The position numbers and the translations under genes are program-made. The notes under the pieces were generated by a model. It was not told the DNA's origin. It searched no databases and saw only the letters and a list, made by a program, of their open reading frames with translations. Below, piece after piece: positions 37,653 to 46,458 of a stretch of 64,000 nt of DNA. Numbering within the stretch: position 1 is the stretch's first letter; each line of letters opens with the position of its first letter. The stretch comes from Flavobacteriaceae bacterium (GTDB lineage: Bacteria > Bacteroidota > Bacteroidia > Flavobacteriales > Flavobacteriaceae). Where the stretch lies: contig JAFMLE010000008.1 in NCBI GenBank assembly GCA_017852395.1, positions 1-64,000 on the forward strand. Direction: 5' to 3'.

Positions 37653-38444
37653 ATGTTTGAGGGTACACTCAAAAAAATGTTGACCGAAATGCAAGCTCCA
37701 ATTCGGTACTTTTTGGATTTGGACACCGATTTTGTTGACATGAATCAGTGCCTAGAGCATACGCTTTCTATAGAGTTGATCGGTACCCAATGTTTGAGTT
37801 GCCAGGCTGATAAGCCAATTTTTAGACAAGGATTCTGCCAAAGTTGTTTTTTTGAGTCTCCCCAGGCTGGGGAGTGGATCATGCGACCCGAACTAAGCAC
37901 AGCCCATTTGGATATCGAAGACCGTGATTTGGCATATGAGCGCAAAATTCAATTACAACCACACATCGTATATTTGGCCATGAGCAGCCATCTAAAGGTA
38001 GGCATCACCAGAAAATCACAAGTGCCTACCCGTTGGATCGATCAAGGGGCACATCTTGCCCTATCGTTGTTAGAAGTTCCTAATCGGTATTTGGCGGGTG
38101 TAGGGGAAGTAGCTTTAAAAAATCTTTTTTCAGATAAAACCAACTGGCGTAAAATGCTCCAAAATGACCACGATCAAATAGATTGGACAACTGCCCGTCA
38201 ACAAGCAATTAACGCCCTGCCCGAAGAACTAAAGCCCTATGTGCAGTCCGAAACCCACCCTACGGCGCTTCATTTTCCTGTAAATCAATATCCACAGAAA
38301 GTCAACAGTCTCAATCTGAGCAAAACACCCTCTTATCAAGGGGTGTTAAAAGGCATCAAAGGGCAGTACCTCATCTTTGGAGACCAGACCGTATTTAACG
38401 TTCGGTCCAATGAGGGGTATCGGGTTCGATTGACACTTCAATAA
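37653..38444 (+). CDS. DUF2797 family protein with four-cysteine zinc site
   Basis: Cytoplasmic protein of 263 residues, function unknown. The DUF2797 hallmarks are a small Cys cluster (GTQCLSCQADKPIFRQGFCQ, then SCFFESPQAGEW), HIVYLAMSSHLKVGITRKSQ and PTRWIDQGAHLALSLLEVPN. The last two resemble a GIY-YIG-like strand order, which might hint at nuclease ancestry but is unproven. It is divergent from the GH3-family gene and convergent with rluF, which it overlaps by seven bases. Confidence 0.87.
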   Translation: MFEGTLKKMLTEMQAPIRYFLDLDTDFVDMNQCLEHTLSIELIGTQCLSCQADKPIFRQGFCQSCFFESPQAGEWIMRPELSTAHLDIEDRDLAYERKIQLQPHIVYLAMSSHLKVGITRKSQVPTRWIDQGAHLALSLLEVPNRYLAGVGEVALKNLFSDKTNWRKMLQNDHDQIDWTTARQQAINALPEELKPYVQSETHPTALHFPVNQYPQKVNSLNLSKTPSYQGVLKGIKGQYLIFGDQTVFNVRSNEGYRVRLTLQ

Positions 38445-39169
38445 GCCGTTTTGCTAGAAGACGCCACGAGCCTATTTAAGGCTTTTAATTCATTGGAGGT
38501 GAGGTTGCGATACGTTCCTACTTTGACATCCAAAGGAATGTTCATGATACGGATTCGTTTGAGTTTGGTAACGCGATACCCTAGGTATTCACACATTCTT
38601 CTAATTTGACGATTGAGCCCTTGCGTTAGTACAATCCGAAACGAATTTTTATGGATTTGCTGCACTTCACATTTTTTGGTAATCGTATCCAAAATTGGAA
38701 CACCTTCCGCCATTTTTTGAATAAAATTTGCCGTAACGGGTTTATTGACAGTAACGATATATTCTTTCTCGTGGTTGTTTCGTGCTCGTAAAATTTTATT
38801 GACAATATCACCATCATTAGTCAATAAAATCAGCCCTTCACTCATCTTATCCAAACGACCAATCGGAAAAATTCTTGTTGGATAATTGATGTAGTCAATG
38901 ATATTGTCCTTTTCTACTCGAGTATCCGTTGTACAGACAATGCCGATGGGTTTATAAAAGGCGATATAAACCGGTTTTTCACCGGGATTTTCGATGGTTT
39001 GGCCATCAACCTTGATCAGGTCTCCTGGGGCAACTTTGGTTCCCATCACTACCTTTTCTCCATTGCAGGTAATCCGTCCAGCTTCGATGAGCTTGTCGGC
39101 TGCACGACGCGAACAATATCCGATTTCGCTGAGGTATTTATTGATGCGGGTTCCTGAGTTGGCGGTCAT
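38438..39169 (-). CDS. rluF: 23S rRNA pseudouridine synthase RluF-type
   Basis: Isomerises uridine in 23S rRNA (position 2604 in the E. coli enzyme). An N-terminal S4 RNA-binding domain (about 1-65, RINKYLSEIGYCSRRAADKL) precedes the RsuA-type catalytic domain with the active-site stretch IGRLDKMSEGLILLTNDGD, whose Asp is the nucleophile. LRARNNHEKEYIVTVNKPV and LTQGLNRQIRRMCEYLGY are both typical of RluF rather than RluB or RsuA. It is the last gene of a three-gene run with the VUT transporter and sppA. Confidence 0.9.
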   Translation of the reverse strand: MTANSGTRINKYLSEIGYCSRRAADKLIEAGRITCNGEKVVMGTKVAPGDLIKVDGQTIENPGEKPVYIAFYKPIGIVCTTDTRVEKDNIIDYINYPTRIFPIGRLDKMSEGLILLTNDGDIVNKILRARNNHEKEYIVTVNKPVTANFIQKMAEGVPILDTITKKCEVQQIHKNSFRIVLTQGLNRQIRRMCEYLGYRVTKLKRIRIMNIPLDVKVGTYRNLTSNELKALNRLVASSSKTAY

Positions 39170-39172
39170 GGT

Positions 39173-39874
39173 CTATAGATTCAATTCTTCTCCAGCGGCT
39201 AAATTAAATCGTTTGCGAAACAATCCTACGAAAAAATATAAAAAGGGTGTATCAAAGGCTGCAACCAATACCTTAAATACAAATCCTGAAATCAACAAGC
39301 CCAAAAATGCAGACCATGGAATGATGTCAAACAAACACAACAAACCAATCACCGTAAAGGTGTCTACAAATTGAGAACTGAAGGTAGAGAGGTTATTGCG
39401 AAGCCACAGGTGTTTTCCGGCGGTCAATTTTTTCCAAAAATGATATAAACGGATGTCAATAAACTGGGCAAACAAATAGGCCAGCATCGAAGCAAGTACC
39501 GCTAAGGGCGTCAATGAAAACACCTTTTTGAACGTTTGATCATCAATAGGCGAAATAGCGATTGCCGGAAGCGCATCGGCCAATAGGATTATTCCTATCG
39601 AAAAAAAAGAAGCAAAGATTCCAGAAACAACGACCATATTGGCTCTTTTCTGACCATAAATTTCAGAGATTAAATCGGTAATCAAAAAGGTGATGGGGTA
39701 GGGCAAGATGCCCACAGACAACTCGAAAAGGCGGTTGTCAAAAACACGAACATCAAACGGATGCCAATAAAATATTTTTTGAAAAATTAGATTAGAAACC
39801 ACCAAAGAGGTGATGAATAATGCGGCTAAAAACAAATATATTTTTTCGGCTAAAAGGCGGTCTTTTTCAATCAT
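39173..39874 (-). CDS. Queuosine precursor transporter (VUT / YhhQ family)
   Basis: Inner-membrane importer of queuosine precursors such as preQ0. The protein has 233 residues and about six helices. It carries the family stretches FITSLVVSNLIFQKIF, ILPYPITFLITDLISEIYGQ and QFVDTFTVIGLLCLFD. The stop is four bases from the rluF start and the ATG at 39874 abuts the sppA stop, so the three genes are probably one message. The link to tRNA queuosine is known for the family, not shown here. Confidence 0.9.
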   Translation of the reverse strand: MIEKDRLLAEKIYLFLAALFITSLVVSNLIFQKIFYWHPFDVRVFDNRLFELSVGILPYPITFLITDLISEIYGQKRANMVVVSGIFASFFSIGIILLADALPAIAISPIDDQTFKKVFSLTPLAVLASMLAYLFAQFIDIRLYHFWKKLTAGKHLWLRNNLSTFSSQFVDTFTVIGLLCLFDIIPWSAFLGLLISGFVFKVLVAAFDTPFLYFFVGLFRKRFNLAAGEELNL

Positions 39875-41623
39875 CTAGTCAATCTTTATGGTATAGGGTA
39901 ACTCCATTTGCAGCAAATGTTGGGGGTGTTTTTTGGCGGATAGACCAATGTACTGGTTGAGTTTGGGTGCCAAAAACTCCATCCACGCATGGGTTTGACC
40001 TGCAGGAAATAGACCGGACATCAGTCGCTCCAAACTTGGCTCCCATTTGGGGTAGCTCACTACTGAATAAGATTCTAATTGGGCCTCTTTTGCAACATAT
40101 TCTAGGGCTGCTTGCCAACCGCCAAATTGGTCAACAAGTCCTTTTTCTAAAGCTTCTTTTCCAGACCAAACTCTTCCTTGAGCAAGACGTTCTACTTCTT
40201 CTTCGGACATTTTTCGGGCATCGGCGACACGCGTTTTAAACGTTTGGTAGGTGTGTCCGATTCCTTTTTGGATTTGTGATTCTTGCCCGGGGCTTAAAGT
40301 CTCAAATAGACTATACCCTAAAGCGTTTTGATGGGTCGTTACATGTTCTGCATTAATACCCAAGTCTTCACTGAGCTTTTTGAAATTTGGTAGTGTTGCA
40401 AAAACGCCTATGGAGCCCGTGACACTTAACGGAGAAGCCATTATTGGGGCTTCGGTCATGGCCATATAGTACCCTCCTGATGCTGCTACATTGCCCAAGG
40501 ACACGACAAACGGTTTTTTATTTTTTATTTTTTGCAAATGCTTCCAAATAATCTCAGCAGTCAAGGCGGCACCCCCAGGGGAGTCAATTCGTAATACAAC
40601 TCCTTTGATGAGGGGATGTTCTACTATATCATCAATGGCCTCAATGAGGGCGTCTTGTCCAATATAGGCCTCGCTACCTTCTCCATACAAAATTGGACCG
40701 CTGGCGTAGAGAACCGCAATGCGATCGGTGGTTTGCTCGGTGTCGGTTGCACGGCCATAATCGGCTGCATCTACCCAATTTATTTTTGAGGTTCCAAGGT
40801 ACGCTTTCAATTCTTCCTCGTAGTCTGAAGCATCACTGAGCTTATCTACGATACCCAATGTCAGAGCATCCGAGGGCTGTGTGGCTTCCAGATTGTTAAC
40901 AATGCGTTCTAGTGTTTTTTCGTCAAGGGCCCTACTGGCACGGATGTCGTTTTGAATATTTTCCCAAAAGGAATCTAACAATGCTTTGATTTGAGATCGA
41001 TTTTCTTCACTCATCGTATTGTCCAAATAGGGCTCAACAGCACTTTTGTATTTCCCCAATCGCACCACTTCCATTTTTGCGCCAAAACGGTCTTGAAAAT
41101 CTTTAAAATAGAGCACTTCAGCAGCGAGTCCTTTGAGGTCAATAGTTCCCATAGGATGCACATAAATGCGATCGGCTACCGAAGCCAAATAGTATCCTTT
41201 TTGGGACCAAAAATCACTGTGCGCATTGATCCATTTTCCTTGGTTTTTAAAGCGTATCAGAGACTCGCGCAACTCATGGAGTTGTGCCCAGCCTGCTTGA
41301 GGAAATCCAGCGTTTATACTGATTCCGAGGATTCGATCGTCGGTTCGGGCTTTTTCGATGCTTGTCAACAGCACATCAAGCCCAACGGCTTCTGGCTCAA
41401 GGCCCAACGCTGCGTTGAGGTTGTCAAAGGCAGGTGCTCGATCGACCAGCGGTCTATCGATATCCAATCGCAAGACAGATCCTTCACTTATATAAACCGG
41501 TGTCGATGCACTGCTCCCTAACGCTGCGATACCACTGATAAAGAGTAACACAAAAATCAAGAAGAGGCAAAGGGCAAAAAGACTTCCAAGGGTGGCAGCA
41601 AAAAAACTTCTAATAAAATTCAT
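39875..41623 (-). CDS. sppA: Signal peptide peptidase SppA, long (67K) form
   Basis: Membrane-bound serine/lysine protease that degrades leftover signal peptides. One N-terminal helix (MNFIRSFFAATLGSLFALCL and on) anchors a duplicated S49 domain. The general-base Lys is expected in IDLKGLAAEVLYFKDF of the first half, and the nucleophile Ser in GNVAASGGYYMAMTE of the second half. RIDSPGGAALTAEII is also present. I start it at 41623 (582 residues), because 28 more in-frame codons upstream run into the divergent folK gene and would bury the anchor. A promoter element lies 20 bases upstream. Confidence 0.93.
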   Translation of the reverse strand: MNFIRSFFAATLGSLFALCLFLIFVLLFISGIAALGSSASTPVYISEGSVLRLDIDRPLVDRAPAFDNLNAALGLEPEAVGLDVLLTSIEKARTDDRILGISINAGFPQAGWAQLHELRESLIRFKNQGKWINAHSDFWSQKGYYLASVADRIYVHPMGTIDLKGLAAEVLYFKDFQDRFGAKMEVVRLGKYKSAVEPYLDNTMSEENRSQIKALLDSFWENIQNDIRASRALDEKTLERIVNNLEATQPSDALTLGIVDKLSDASDYEEELKAYLGTSKINWVDAADYGRATDTEQTTDRIAVLYASGPILYGEGSEAYIGQDALIEAIDDIVEHPLIKGVVLRIDSPGGAALTAEIIWKHLQKIKNKKPFVVSLGNVAASGGYYMAMTEAPIMASPLSVTGSIGVFATLPNFKKLSEDLGINAEHVTTHQNALGYSLFETLSPGQESQIQKGIGHTYQTFKTRVADARKMSEEEVERLAQGRVWSGKEALEKGLVDQFGGWQAALEYVAKEAQLESYSVVSYPKWEPSLERLMSGLFPAGQTHAWMEFLAPKLNQYIGLSAKKHPQHLLQMELPYTIKID

Positions 41624-41642
41624 AAGCAGATCTGTTCTGTTG

Positions 41643-41650
41643 CAAAGATA
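41643..41650 (-). promoter_or_regulatory. Probable -7 promoter element of sppA
   Basis: TATCTTTG on the minus strand, 20 bases before the sppA ATG. Confidence 0.5.
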
Positions 41651-41658
41651 GGGTTTTG

Positions 41659-41666
41659 TAGTTTTG
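41659..41666 (+). promoter_or_regulatory. Probable -7 promoter element of folK-dNK
   Basis: TAGTTTTG matches TAnnTTTG and ends seven bases before the ATG at 41673, which would make the message nearly leaderless. It is back-to-back with the sppA element. Confidence 0.45.
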
Positions 41667-41672
41667 TCTTTT

Positions 41673-42785
41673 ATGGGCAAAAAGGTCTTTATTGGTTTGG
41701 GGAGCAATCAGGGCGAACGTCACCGTTTGATGGAGCACGCCTTAGTCGAAATTATCTTGCAGATTGGCAAAATCACCCACTGTTCATCACTCTACGAAAC
41801 GGCCGCTTGGGGTTTTGAGGCACCACCTTTTTTAAATGCTTGTGTGGCTGTTGAAACCCAAAAAAACCCGCAAGAAGTGCTTACGGCACTTTTAGCAATA
41901 GAAAAGCAGCTGGGGCGTATCCGACAAAACACGGGTGGGTACCAATCACGACCTATAGATCTAGATGTCTTGTGTTATGCAGAAGAGGTGCACCAAAGTC
42001 CCGGGCTAGAAATTCCACATCCTCGATGGCATTTGCGAAATTTTGTACTTGCACCTATGGAAGAGATCGCCCCAGATTATCTTCATCCGGTACTTAAAAA
42101 AACCAGTTCAGAATTGCTAAAACAATCTACAGATCCAACAGCGGTGCGTAAGATAGGCACCCCTGATTGGGGACCCCACTTTTTGAGAGGGACAAAAAAA
42201 TTTATTGTACTAGAAGGAAATATAGGCGCAGGCAAAACTACAATGACGCAAAGGCTTCAAGCCCAATTTGAACTGCCCGCGCTTTATGAAAACTTTTCAG
42301 ACAACCCCCATCTTGAGGCTTTTTATAAAGCTCCAGAGCAGCACGCTCTTGCTGTCGAAACACATTTTCTAAAAGACCGCTGCAAGGCCTATTCACAATT
42401 TTTTAAAACAGGAATTCCTCAGGGGGGAGCCGTAGCGGATTATACCTTTCTCAAATCCAACCTTTTTGCTTCACAAACCCTTGGTGCAACTGACTTTAGA
42501 ACCTTCCAAAAAACCTTTCAAGTGGAGACGGCCCACCTTCAACATCCCGATTTGCTGGTCTATATACACAAGCCCGTCTCAGAATTATTAGAACAAATTA
42601 AAAAAAGAGGGCGTACTTACGAACAACAAATCCAAACGACCTATTTAAAAAAAATAGAATCACGATACCACCAATTTTTGGATAAAACCTCCCTTAAGGT
42701 GTTGTATATAGATGCCGCCGGCTTGGACTATGTAGCAGATCTATCGGCCTACCAAAAACTGTTGGCCCAACTTATTGTTGCTTAA
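41673..42785 (+). CDS. folK: FolK fused to a deoxynucleoside kinase
   Basis: Two enzymes in one chain. Residues 1 to about 160 are hydroxymethyldihydropterin pyrophosphokinase of the folate pathway, with FIGLGSNQGERH, YETAAWGFEAPPFLN, RQNTGGYQSRPIDLDVL and IPHPRWHLRNFVLAPM. Residues about 175-370 are a deoxynucleoside kinase with P-loop LEGNIGAGKTT (about 180-190), a FLKDRCKAYSQF stretch (DRS-like motif) and the RGRTYEQQI lid region. The fusion is known in Bacteroidota. The true start is the ATG at 41673, since a TTG three codons upstream lies inside the promoter element. It overlaps the convergent methyltransferase gene by 14 bases. Confidence 0.92.
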   Translation: MGKKVFIGLGSNQGERHRLMEHALVEIILQIGKITHCSSLYETAAWGFEAPPFLNACVAVETQKNPQEVLTALLAIEKQLGRIRQNTGGYQSRPIDLDVLCYAEEVHQSPGLEIPHPRWHLRNFVLAPMEEIAPDYLHPVLKKTSSELLKQSTDPTAVRKIGTPDWGPHFLRGTKKFIVLEGNIGAGKTTMTQRLQAQFELPALYENFSDNPHLEAFYKAPEQHALAVETHFLKDRCKAYSQFFKTGIPQGGAVADYTFLKSNLFASQTLGATDFRTFQKTFQVETAHLQHPDLLVYIHKPVSELLEQIKKRGRTYEQQIQTTYLKKIESRYHQFLDKTSLKVLYIDAAGLDYVADLSAYQKLLAQLIVA

Positions 42786-43305
42786 ATTTTTGATAAAAAT
42801 CCCACAGAACTACCCCTGTAGCTACCGCGATATTCAAAGAATGCTTGGTGCCTTCTTGAGGGATTTCGAGCACGTCGTCGGCCCTATCGACCACCGTTTG
42901 TTGTACCCCCAAAACTTCATTGCCCAAGACCACCGCATAGGTTTTATTTTTTTCTGGAATAAAATCCAAGAGCGATCGTGCTCCTTCGGCCTGCTCAATA
43001 GCCAAAACCAAAACCCCTTCTTCTTGAAGTCGTTCGATCAGATCTATGACAGAGTTTTCGTAGGCCCAATCAACGGCATCGGTTGCGCCCAAAGCGGTTT
43101 TTTGAATGTCTTTGTGAGGGGGTGTAGCCGTTATGCCACAGAGAAAGACTTTTTTGACTAAAAAAGCATCACTGCTACGAAAGACCGATCCAATATTGTT
43201 AAGGCTTCTAATATTATCGAGCACGATGTACAGCGGAAGTTTTTCGGACGCTTTAAATTCGTCGATAGATTTGCGATTGAGTTCCTCGTTTTTTAATTTT
43301 CGCAT
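42772..43305 (-). CDS. TrmH-family RNA 2'-O-methyltransferase
   Basis: SPOUT-fold methyltransferase of 177 residues. The three SpoU motifs are visible: NIRSLNNIGSVFRSSDAFLV (motif 1), VVLGNEVLGVQQTVVD (motif 2) and LEIPQEGTKHSLNIAVA (motif 3, cofactor knot). It lacks the extra N-terminal domain of the 23S rRNA enzyme RlmB, so tRNA (TrmH or TrmL-like) is as likely a target as rRNA. I start it at MRKLKNEELN (43305). An ATG six codons upstream lies inside the promoter-like element. Confidence 0.92.
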   Translation of the reverse strand: MRKLKNEELNRKSIDEFKASEKLPLYIVLDNIRSLNNIGSVFRSSDAFLVKKVFLCGITATPPHKDIQKTALGATDAVDWAYENSVIDLIERLQEEGVLVLAIEQAEGARSLLDFIPEKNKTYAVVLGNEVLGVQQTVVDRADDVLEIPQEGTKHSLNIAVATGVVLWDFYQKFKQQ

Positions 43306-43309
43306 TCTG

Positions 43310-43317
43310 CAAAAGTA
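43310..43317 (-). promoter_or_regulatory. Probable -7 promoter element of the TrmH-family gene
   Basis: TACTTTTG on the minus strand, ending five bases before the preferred ATG at 43305, so transcription would start at or just before the start codon. Confidence 0.4.
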
Positions 43318-43396
43318 CAGCAAATCTTTTGGAGAGAATCGAACATTAGACGCTAATAATTCTTGCTAATCCGTAACTTAGCACAAACTCAATCCT

Positions 43397-46009
43397 GTGG
43401 CCAAAGCAGCAAAAGAAACCCCTTTAATGAAACAATACAACCAAATCAAAGGGAAGTATCCTGATGCTTTGTTGTTGTTTCGAGTGGGCGATTTTTATGA
43501 AACTTTTGGTGCCGATGCCGTCAAGGCTGCGGGTATTTTGGGGATTATACTTACCAAAAGAGGCGCTGGTAGTGAAAGTGAAACGGAGCTGGCCGGATTT
43601 CCCCATCATGCGCTGGACACCTACCTTCCCAAGTTGGTCCGTGCCGGTTGCCGTGTGGCGATTTGTGACCAATTGGAAGATCCCAAATTGACAAAGAAAA
43701 TTGTTAAAAGAGGTGTGACCGAATTGGTAACTCCCGGGGTGGCCATGAATGCCGAGGTTTTGGAGCGGAAGAAAAACAATTATTTGGCGGCGATTTGTCT
43801 GGGTAAAAAGGCCGATGGGTTGGCACTCCTAGATATATCAACAGGCGATTTTTGGGTGGCTCAAGGCCCTACCGAATGGATCGATCAGTTGTTGCAAAAC
43901 ATGGCGCCCAGCGAAGTTCTTATTGCCAAACCCGATAAAAAAAGAGCCGAAGCAGCGTTTGGGATTGCGATACCGTCTTTTTTTCTTGAAGATTGGGCGT
44001 TTACCCTCGATTTTGCCCACGAAAAACTCAACCGTCATTTTGAAACCCAATCCTTAGCCGGTTTTGGTATTCAAGAGCTAGAAGAAGGACAGCGCGCTGC
44101 TGGTGCCGTCTTGCACTACCTTTCAGAAACACAGCACCATCAATTGGCGCATATTACTGCAATTCGGCGGTTGGTTCAAGAAAACCACGTTTGGATGGAC
44201 CGTTTTACGGTTCGCAATTTAGAATTATTTGTACCCACCACCCCTGGTGGAATTCCTCTGATTGATGTGCTGGATCATACGCTTACAGCCATGGGAGGTC
44301 GCTTGCTCAAGCGTTGGTTGGCATTTCCATTGGTTGATTCCAAGTCCATTATAGAACGCCAAGGAGTGGTAGCCAGCTTTTTGACAGCACAAAACACCCA
44401 TCAAAAAGTAGAAAAACTTCTAAAAGCTACCGTAGATATTGAGCGTATTATGGCACAGATTGCCACATATAAAGTCAGTCCGCGGGCACTGGTTCAATTG
44501 CGCGAAACCTTGCAGCTCTTGCCCCAACTAAAAGAAGTTTTGGGGAATTCAGATCAAAAGGCTTTGCAAGATTTTTCCCTACAATTTGAAGATTTGAGCG
44601 CGCTTCAAACTTTGTTGGAGCAACAACTTGCCGACGAGGCGCCTGTTTTGGTTTCCAAAGGCAATGTCATCGCCACCGGGGTTTCGGAAGAATTGGACGC
44701 CTTGAGAGGTCTTTTGCATTCTGGTCAGGATCATCTAGATCGGATGCTAGAAACGGAACGGCAACGGACGCAAATAGCGTCTTTAAAAATCGCTTTTAAT
44801 AATGTCTTTGGCTATTATATTGAAGTGCGAAATACCCACAAAGATAAAGTTCCCGAAACTTGGATTCGCAAGCAAACCTTGGTCAATGCCGAACGCTACA
44901 TCACCGAAGAACTCAAAGAATATGAGTCTAAAATTTTAGGTGCTGAAGAAAAAATCAAAAGCCTAGAGCAGCGTCTCTATCAGGAGTTGCTGGACGACAT
45001 ACAAGCCTACCTTGCGCCATTGAAAAACAATGCAATGCACTGGGCCAAAATCGATGTGCTTTGGGGTTTTGCCTATGCCGCCAAAAAATTTAAATATTGC
45101 CCTCCTCAATTTGAATCGGGGGCAGCACTAACCATCACCGAAGGGCGCCATCCCGTGATCGAGCAGCACCTTCCTGCTAACGCACCTTACGTGTCCAATG
45201 ATCTGTTTTTGGACCGCGACCAACAGCAAATCATTATGATAACGGGGCCCAATATGTCCGGAAAATCGGCCATACTTCGCCAAACAGCTTTGATCGTTTT
45301 GATGGCGCAGATGGGCAGTTTTGTTCCTGCAAAAGCCGTTAAAATGGGCTTGGTGGACAAATTGTTTACCCGTGTTGGCGCAAGTGATAATATTTCTATG
45401 GGAGCCTCTACATTTATGGTAGAAATGAACGAAACCGCATCGATTCTCAATAATATTTCAGAAAACAGTCTGGTGCTCTTGGACGAAATCGGTCGGGGTA
45501 CCAGTACTTATGACGGTATCTCAATTGCTTGGGCAATCGCTGAGTATCTGCACGAACACCCCTTGCGACCCAAAGTGCTTTTTGCCACCCACTATCACGA
45601 ACTTAATACCATGTGTAACACCTTTGAGCGGATCAAAAACTTTAATGTTTCTGTAAAAGAATTGCACGATAAAGTATTGTTTTTGCGTAAACTTGTGGCC
45701 GGTGGTAGTGCCCACAGTTTTGGCATTCATGTTGCTAAAATGGCGGGGATGCCCAAGTATGTAGTCCAAACCGCACAGCGCAAATTAGAGGCCTTGGAGG
45801 AAACCCACGGTACAGAAATTCGTACTGCAGCACTCGATCAAGAGCAGGAAGCAATGCAGCTCAGCTTTTTTAATTTGGACGACCCCCTGTTGGAGGCTGT
45901 ACGCGACGAAATCGATCAATTGGACATTGATACGCTGACTCCCGTTGAGGCTTTAATGAAACTTAACACCTTAAAACGCAAACTGAAAGGCTCCAAAAAA
46001 GAAAAGTGA
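43397..46009 (+). CDS. mutS: DNA mismatch repair protein MutS
   Basis: Recognises mismatches and starts repair. The mismatch-reading Phe-x-Glu motif is in LLFRVGDFYETFG near residues 28-40. The ATPase has Walker A TGPNMSGKSAILRQ (about 616-629), the LVEMNETASIL and VLLDEIGRGTSTYDGISIAW (Walker B) stretches and FATHYHELN. The 870 residues match MutS1. The start is a GTG, with no ATG close enough to keep the N-terminal domain. No mutL is nearby, as is usual in this phylum. It is divergent from the TrmH-family gene and followed by two tRNA genes. Confidence 0.97.
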   Translation: MAKAAKETPLMKQYNQIKGKYPDALLLFRVGDFYETFGADAVKAAGILGIILTKRGAGSESETELAGFPHHALDTYLPKLVRAGCRVAICDQLEDPKLTKKIVKRGVTELVTPGVAMNAEVLERKKNNYLAAICLGKKADGLALLDISTGDFWVAQGPTEWIDQLLQNMAPSEVLIAKPDKKRAEAAFGIAIPSFFLEDWAFTLDFAHEKLNRHFETQSLAGFGIQELEEGQRAAGAVLHYLSETQHHQLAHITAIRRLVQENHVWMDRFTVRNLELFVPTTPGGIPLIDVLDHTLTAMGGRLLKRWLAFPLVDSKSIIERQGVVASFLTAQNTHQKVEKLLKATVDIERIMAQIATYKVSPRALVQLRETLQLLPQLKEVLGNSDQKALQDFSLQFEDLSALQTLLEQQLADEAPVLVSKGNVIATGVSEELDALRGLLHSGQDHLDRMLETERQRTQIASLKIAFNNVFGYYIEVRNTHKDKVPETWIRKQTLVNAERYITEELKEYESKILGAEEKIKSLEQRLYQELLDDIQAYLAPLKNNAMHWAKIDVLWGFAYAAKKFKYCPPQFESGAALTITEGRHPVIEQHLPANAPYVSNDLFLDRDQQQIIMITGPNMSGKSAILRQTALIVLMAQMGSFVPAKAVKMGLVDKLFTRVGASDNISMGASTFMVEMNETASILNNISENSLVLLDEIGRGTSTYDGISIAWAIAEYLHEHPLRPKVLFATHYHELNTMCNTFERIKNFNVSVKELHDKVLFLRKLVAGGSAHSFGIHVAKMAGMPKYVVQTAQRKLEALEETHGTEIRTAALDQEQEAMQLSFFNLDDPLLEAVRDEIDQLDIDTLTPVEALMKLNTLKRKLKGSKKEK

Positions 46010-46026
46010 AAAATTGGATTCTCCCA

Positions 46027-46056
46027 TTTGGATTTGTTCAAAAATAATTACATTTG
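46027..46056 (+). promoter_or_regulatory. Promoter of the tRNA-Gly / tRNA-Leu pair
   Basis: TTTG (46027-46030), an 18-base spacer and TACATTTG (46049-46056), ending 12 bases before tRNA-Gly. Strong match to the Bacteroidota promoter. Confidence 0.7.
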
Positions 46057-46068
46057 CTGTCCACAAAC

Positions 46069-46140
46069 GCGAAAGTAGCTCAGGGGTAGAGCATCACCTT
46101 GCCAAGGTGAGGGTCGCGGGTTCAAATCCCGTCTTTCGCT
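46069..46140 (+). tRNA. tRNA-Gly (anticodon GCC)
   Basis: 72 bases. Acceptor GCGAAAG pairs fully with CTTTCGC, discriminator T. D-arm GCTCAGGGGTAGAGC, anticodon arm CACCT-TGCCAAG-GTG with GCC, T-arm GCGGG-TTCAAAT-CCCGT. CCA is not encoded. Confidence 0.95.
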
Positions 46141-46149
46141 CTGACGTAT

Positions 46150-46234
46150 GCTCGGATGGTGGAATTGGTAGACACGTTGGACTTAAAATCCAATGACCAT
46201 TGCGGTCGTGCGGGTTCAAGTCCCGCCCCGAGTA
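46150..46234 (+). tRNA. tRNA-Leu (anticodon TAA)
   Basis: Class II tRNA of 85 bases. Acceptor GCTCGGA against CCCGAGT leaves an A-C mismatch at position 7-66 and a G-T pair at the end. The D-arm is GGTAGACAC, the anticodon stem TTGGA/TCCAA holds TTAAA, and the T-arm is GCGGG-TTCAAGT-CCCGC. It is ten bases downstream of tRNA-Gly and probably co-transcribed with it. Confidence 0.93.
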
Positions 46235-46236
46235 CG

Positions 46237-46264
46237 AAACCCCTCCCAGACGGAGGGTTTTTTT
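46237..46264 (+). terminator. Terminator after the tRNA pair
   Basis: Stem of CCCTCC against GGAGGG extended by A-T pairs, five-base loop, followed by a run of seven Ts. Confidence 0.8.
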
Positions 46265-46458
46265 ATTTTCTCGTATTTGCATTTAAAGAGCGCTGGTTTA
46301 GACCTGTTCTAAAATATTTTTTGTTTCGTAATTTATTGCAGTTAAATTAGGAAGATCCTTAAGGAGTTTTACAAAAGCATATTTGAAGATACTAACATCA
46401 TCAAAATGAGCTTTCAAAATCTCAGACAGTCTTCTTATATTTAGAAAAATAAACCAAC

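Noticed and set aside
37607-37741. 45-codon N-terminal extension of the GH3-family frame
   Set aside because: It crosses the divergent DUF2797 start and its promoter, and has no family resemblance.
41624-41707. 28-codon N-terminal extension of sppA
   Set aside because: It runs through both promoter elements and into folK, and would displace the N-terminal membrane anchor.
46265-46458. Gap between the tRNA terminator and the DUF1080 gene
   Set aside because: Searched for small RNA or short genes; only a weak TATATTTA promoter-like element near the end was seen.
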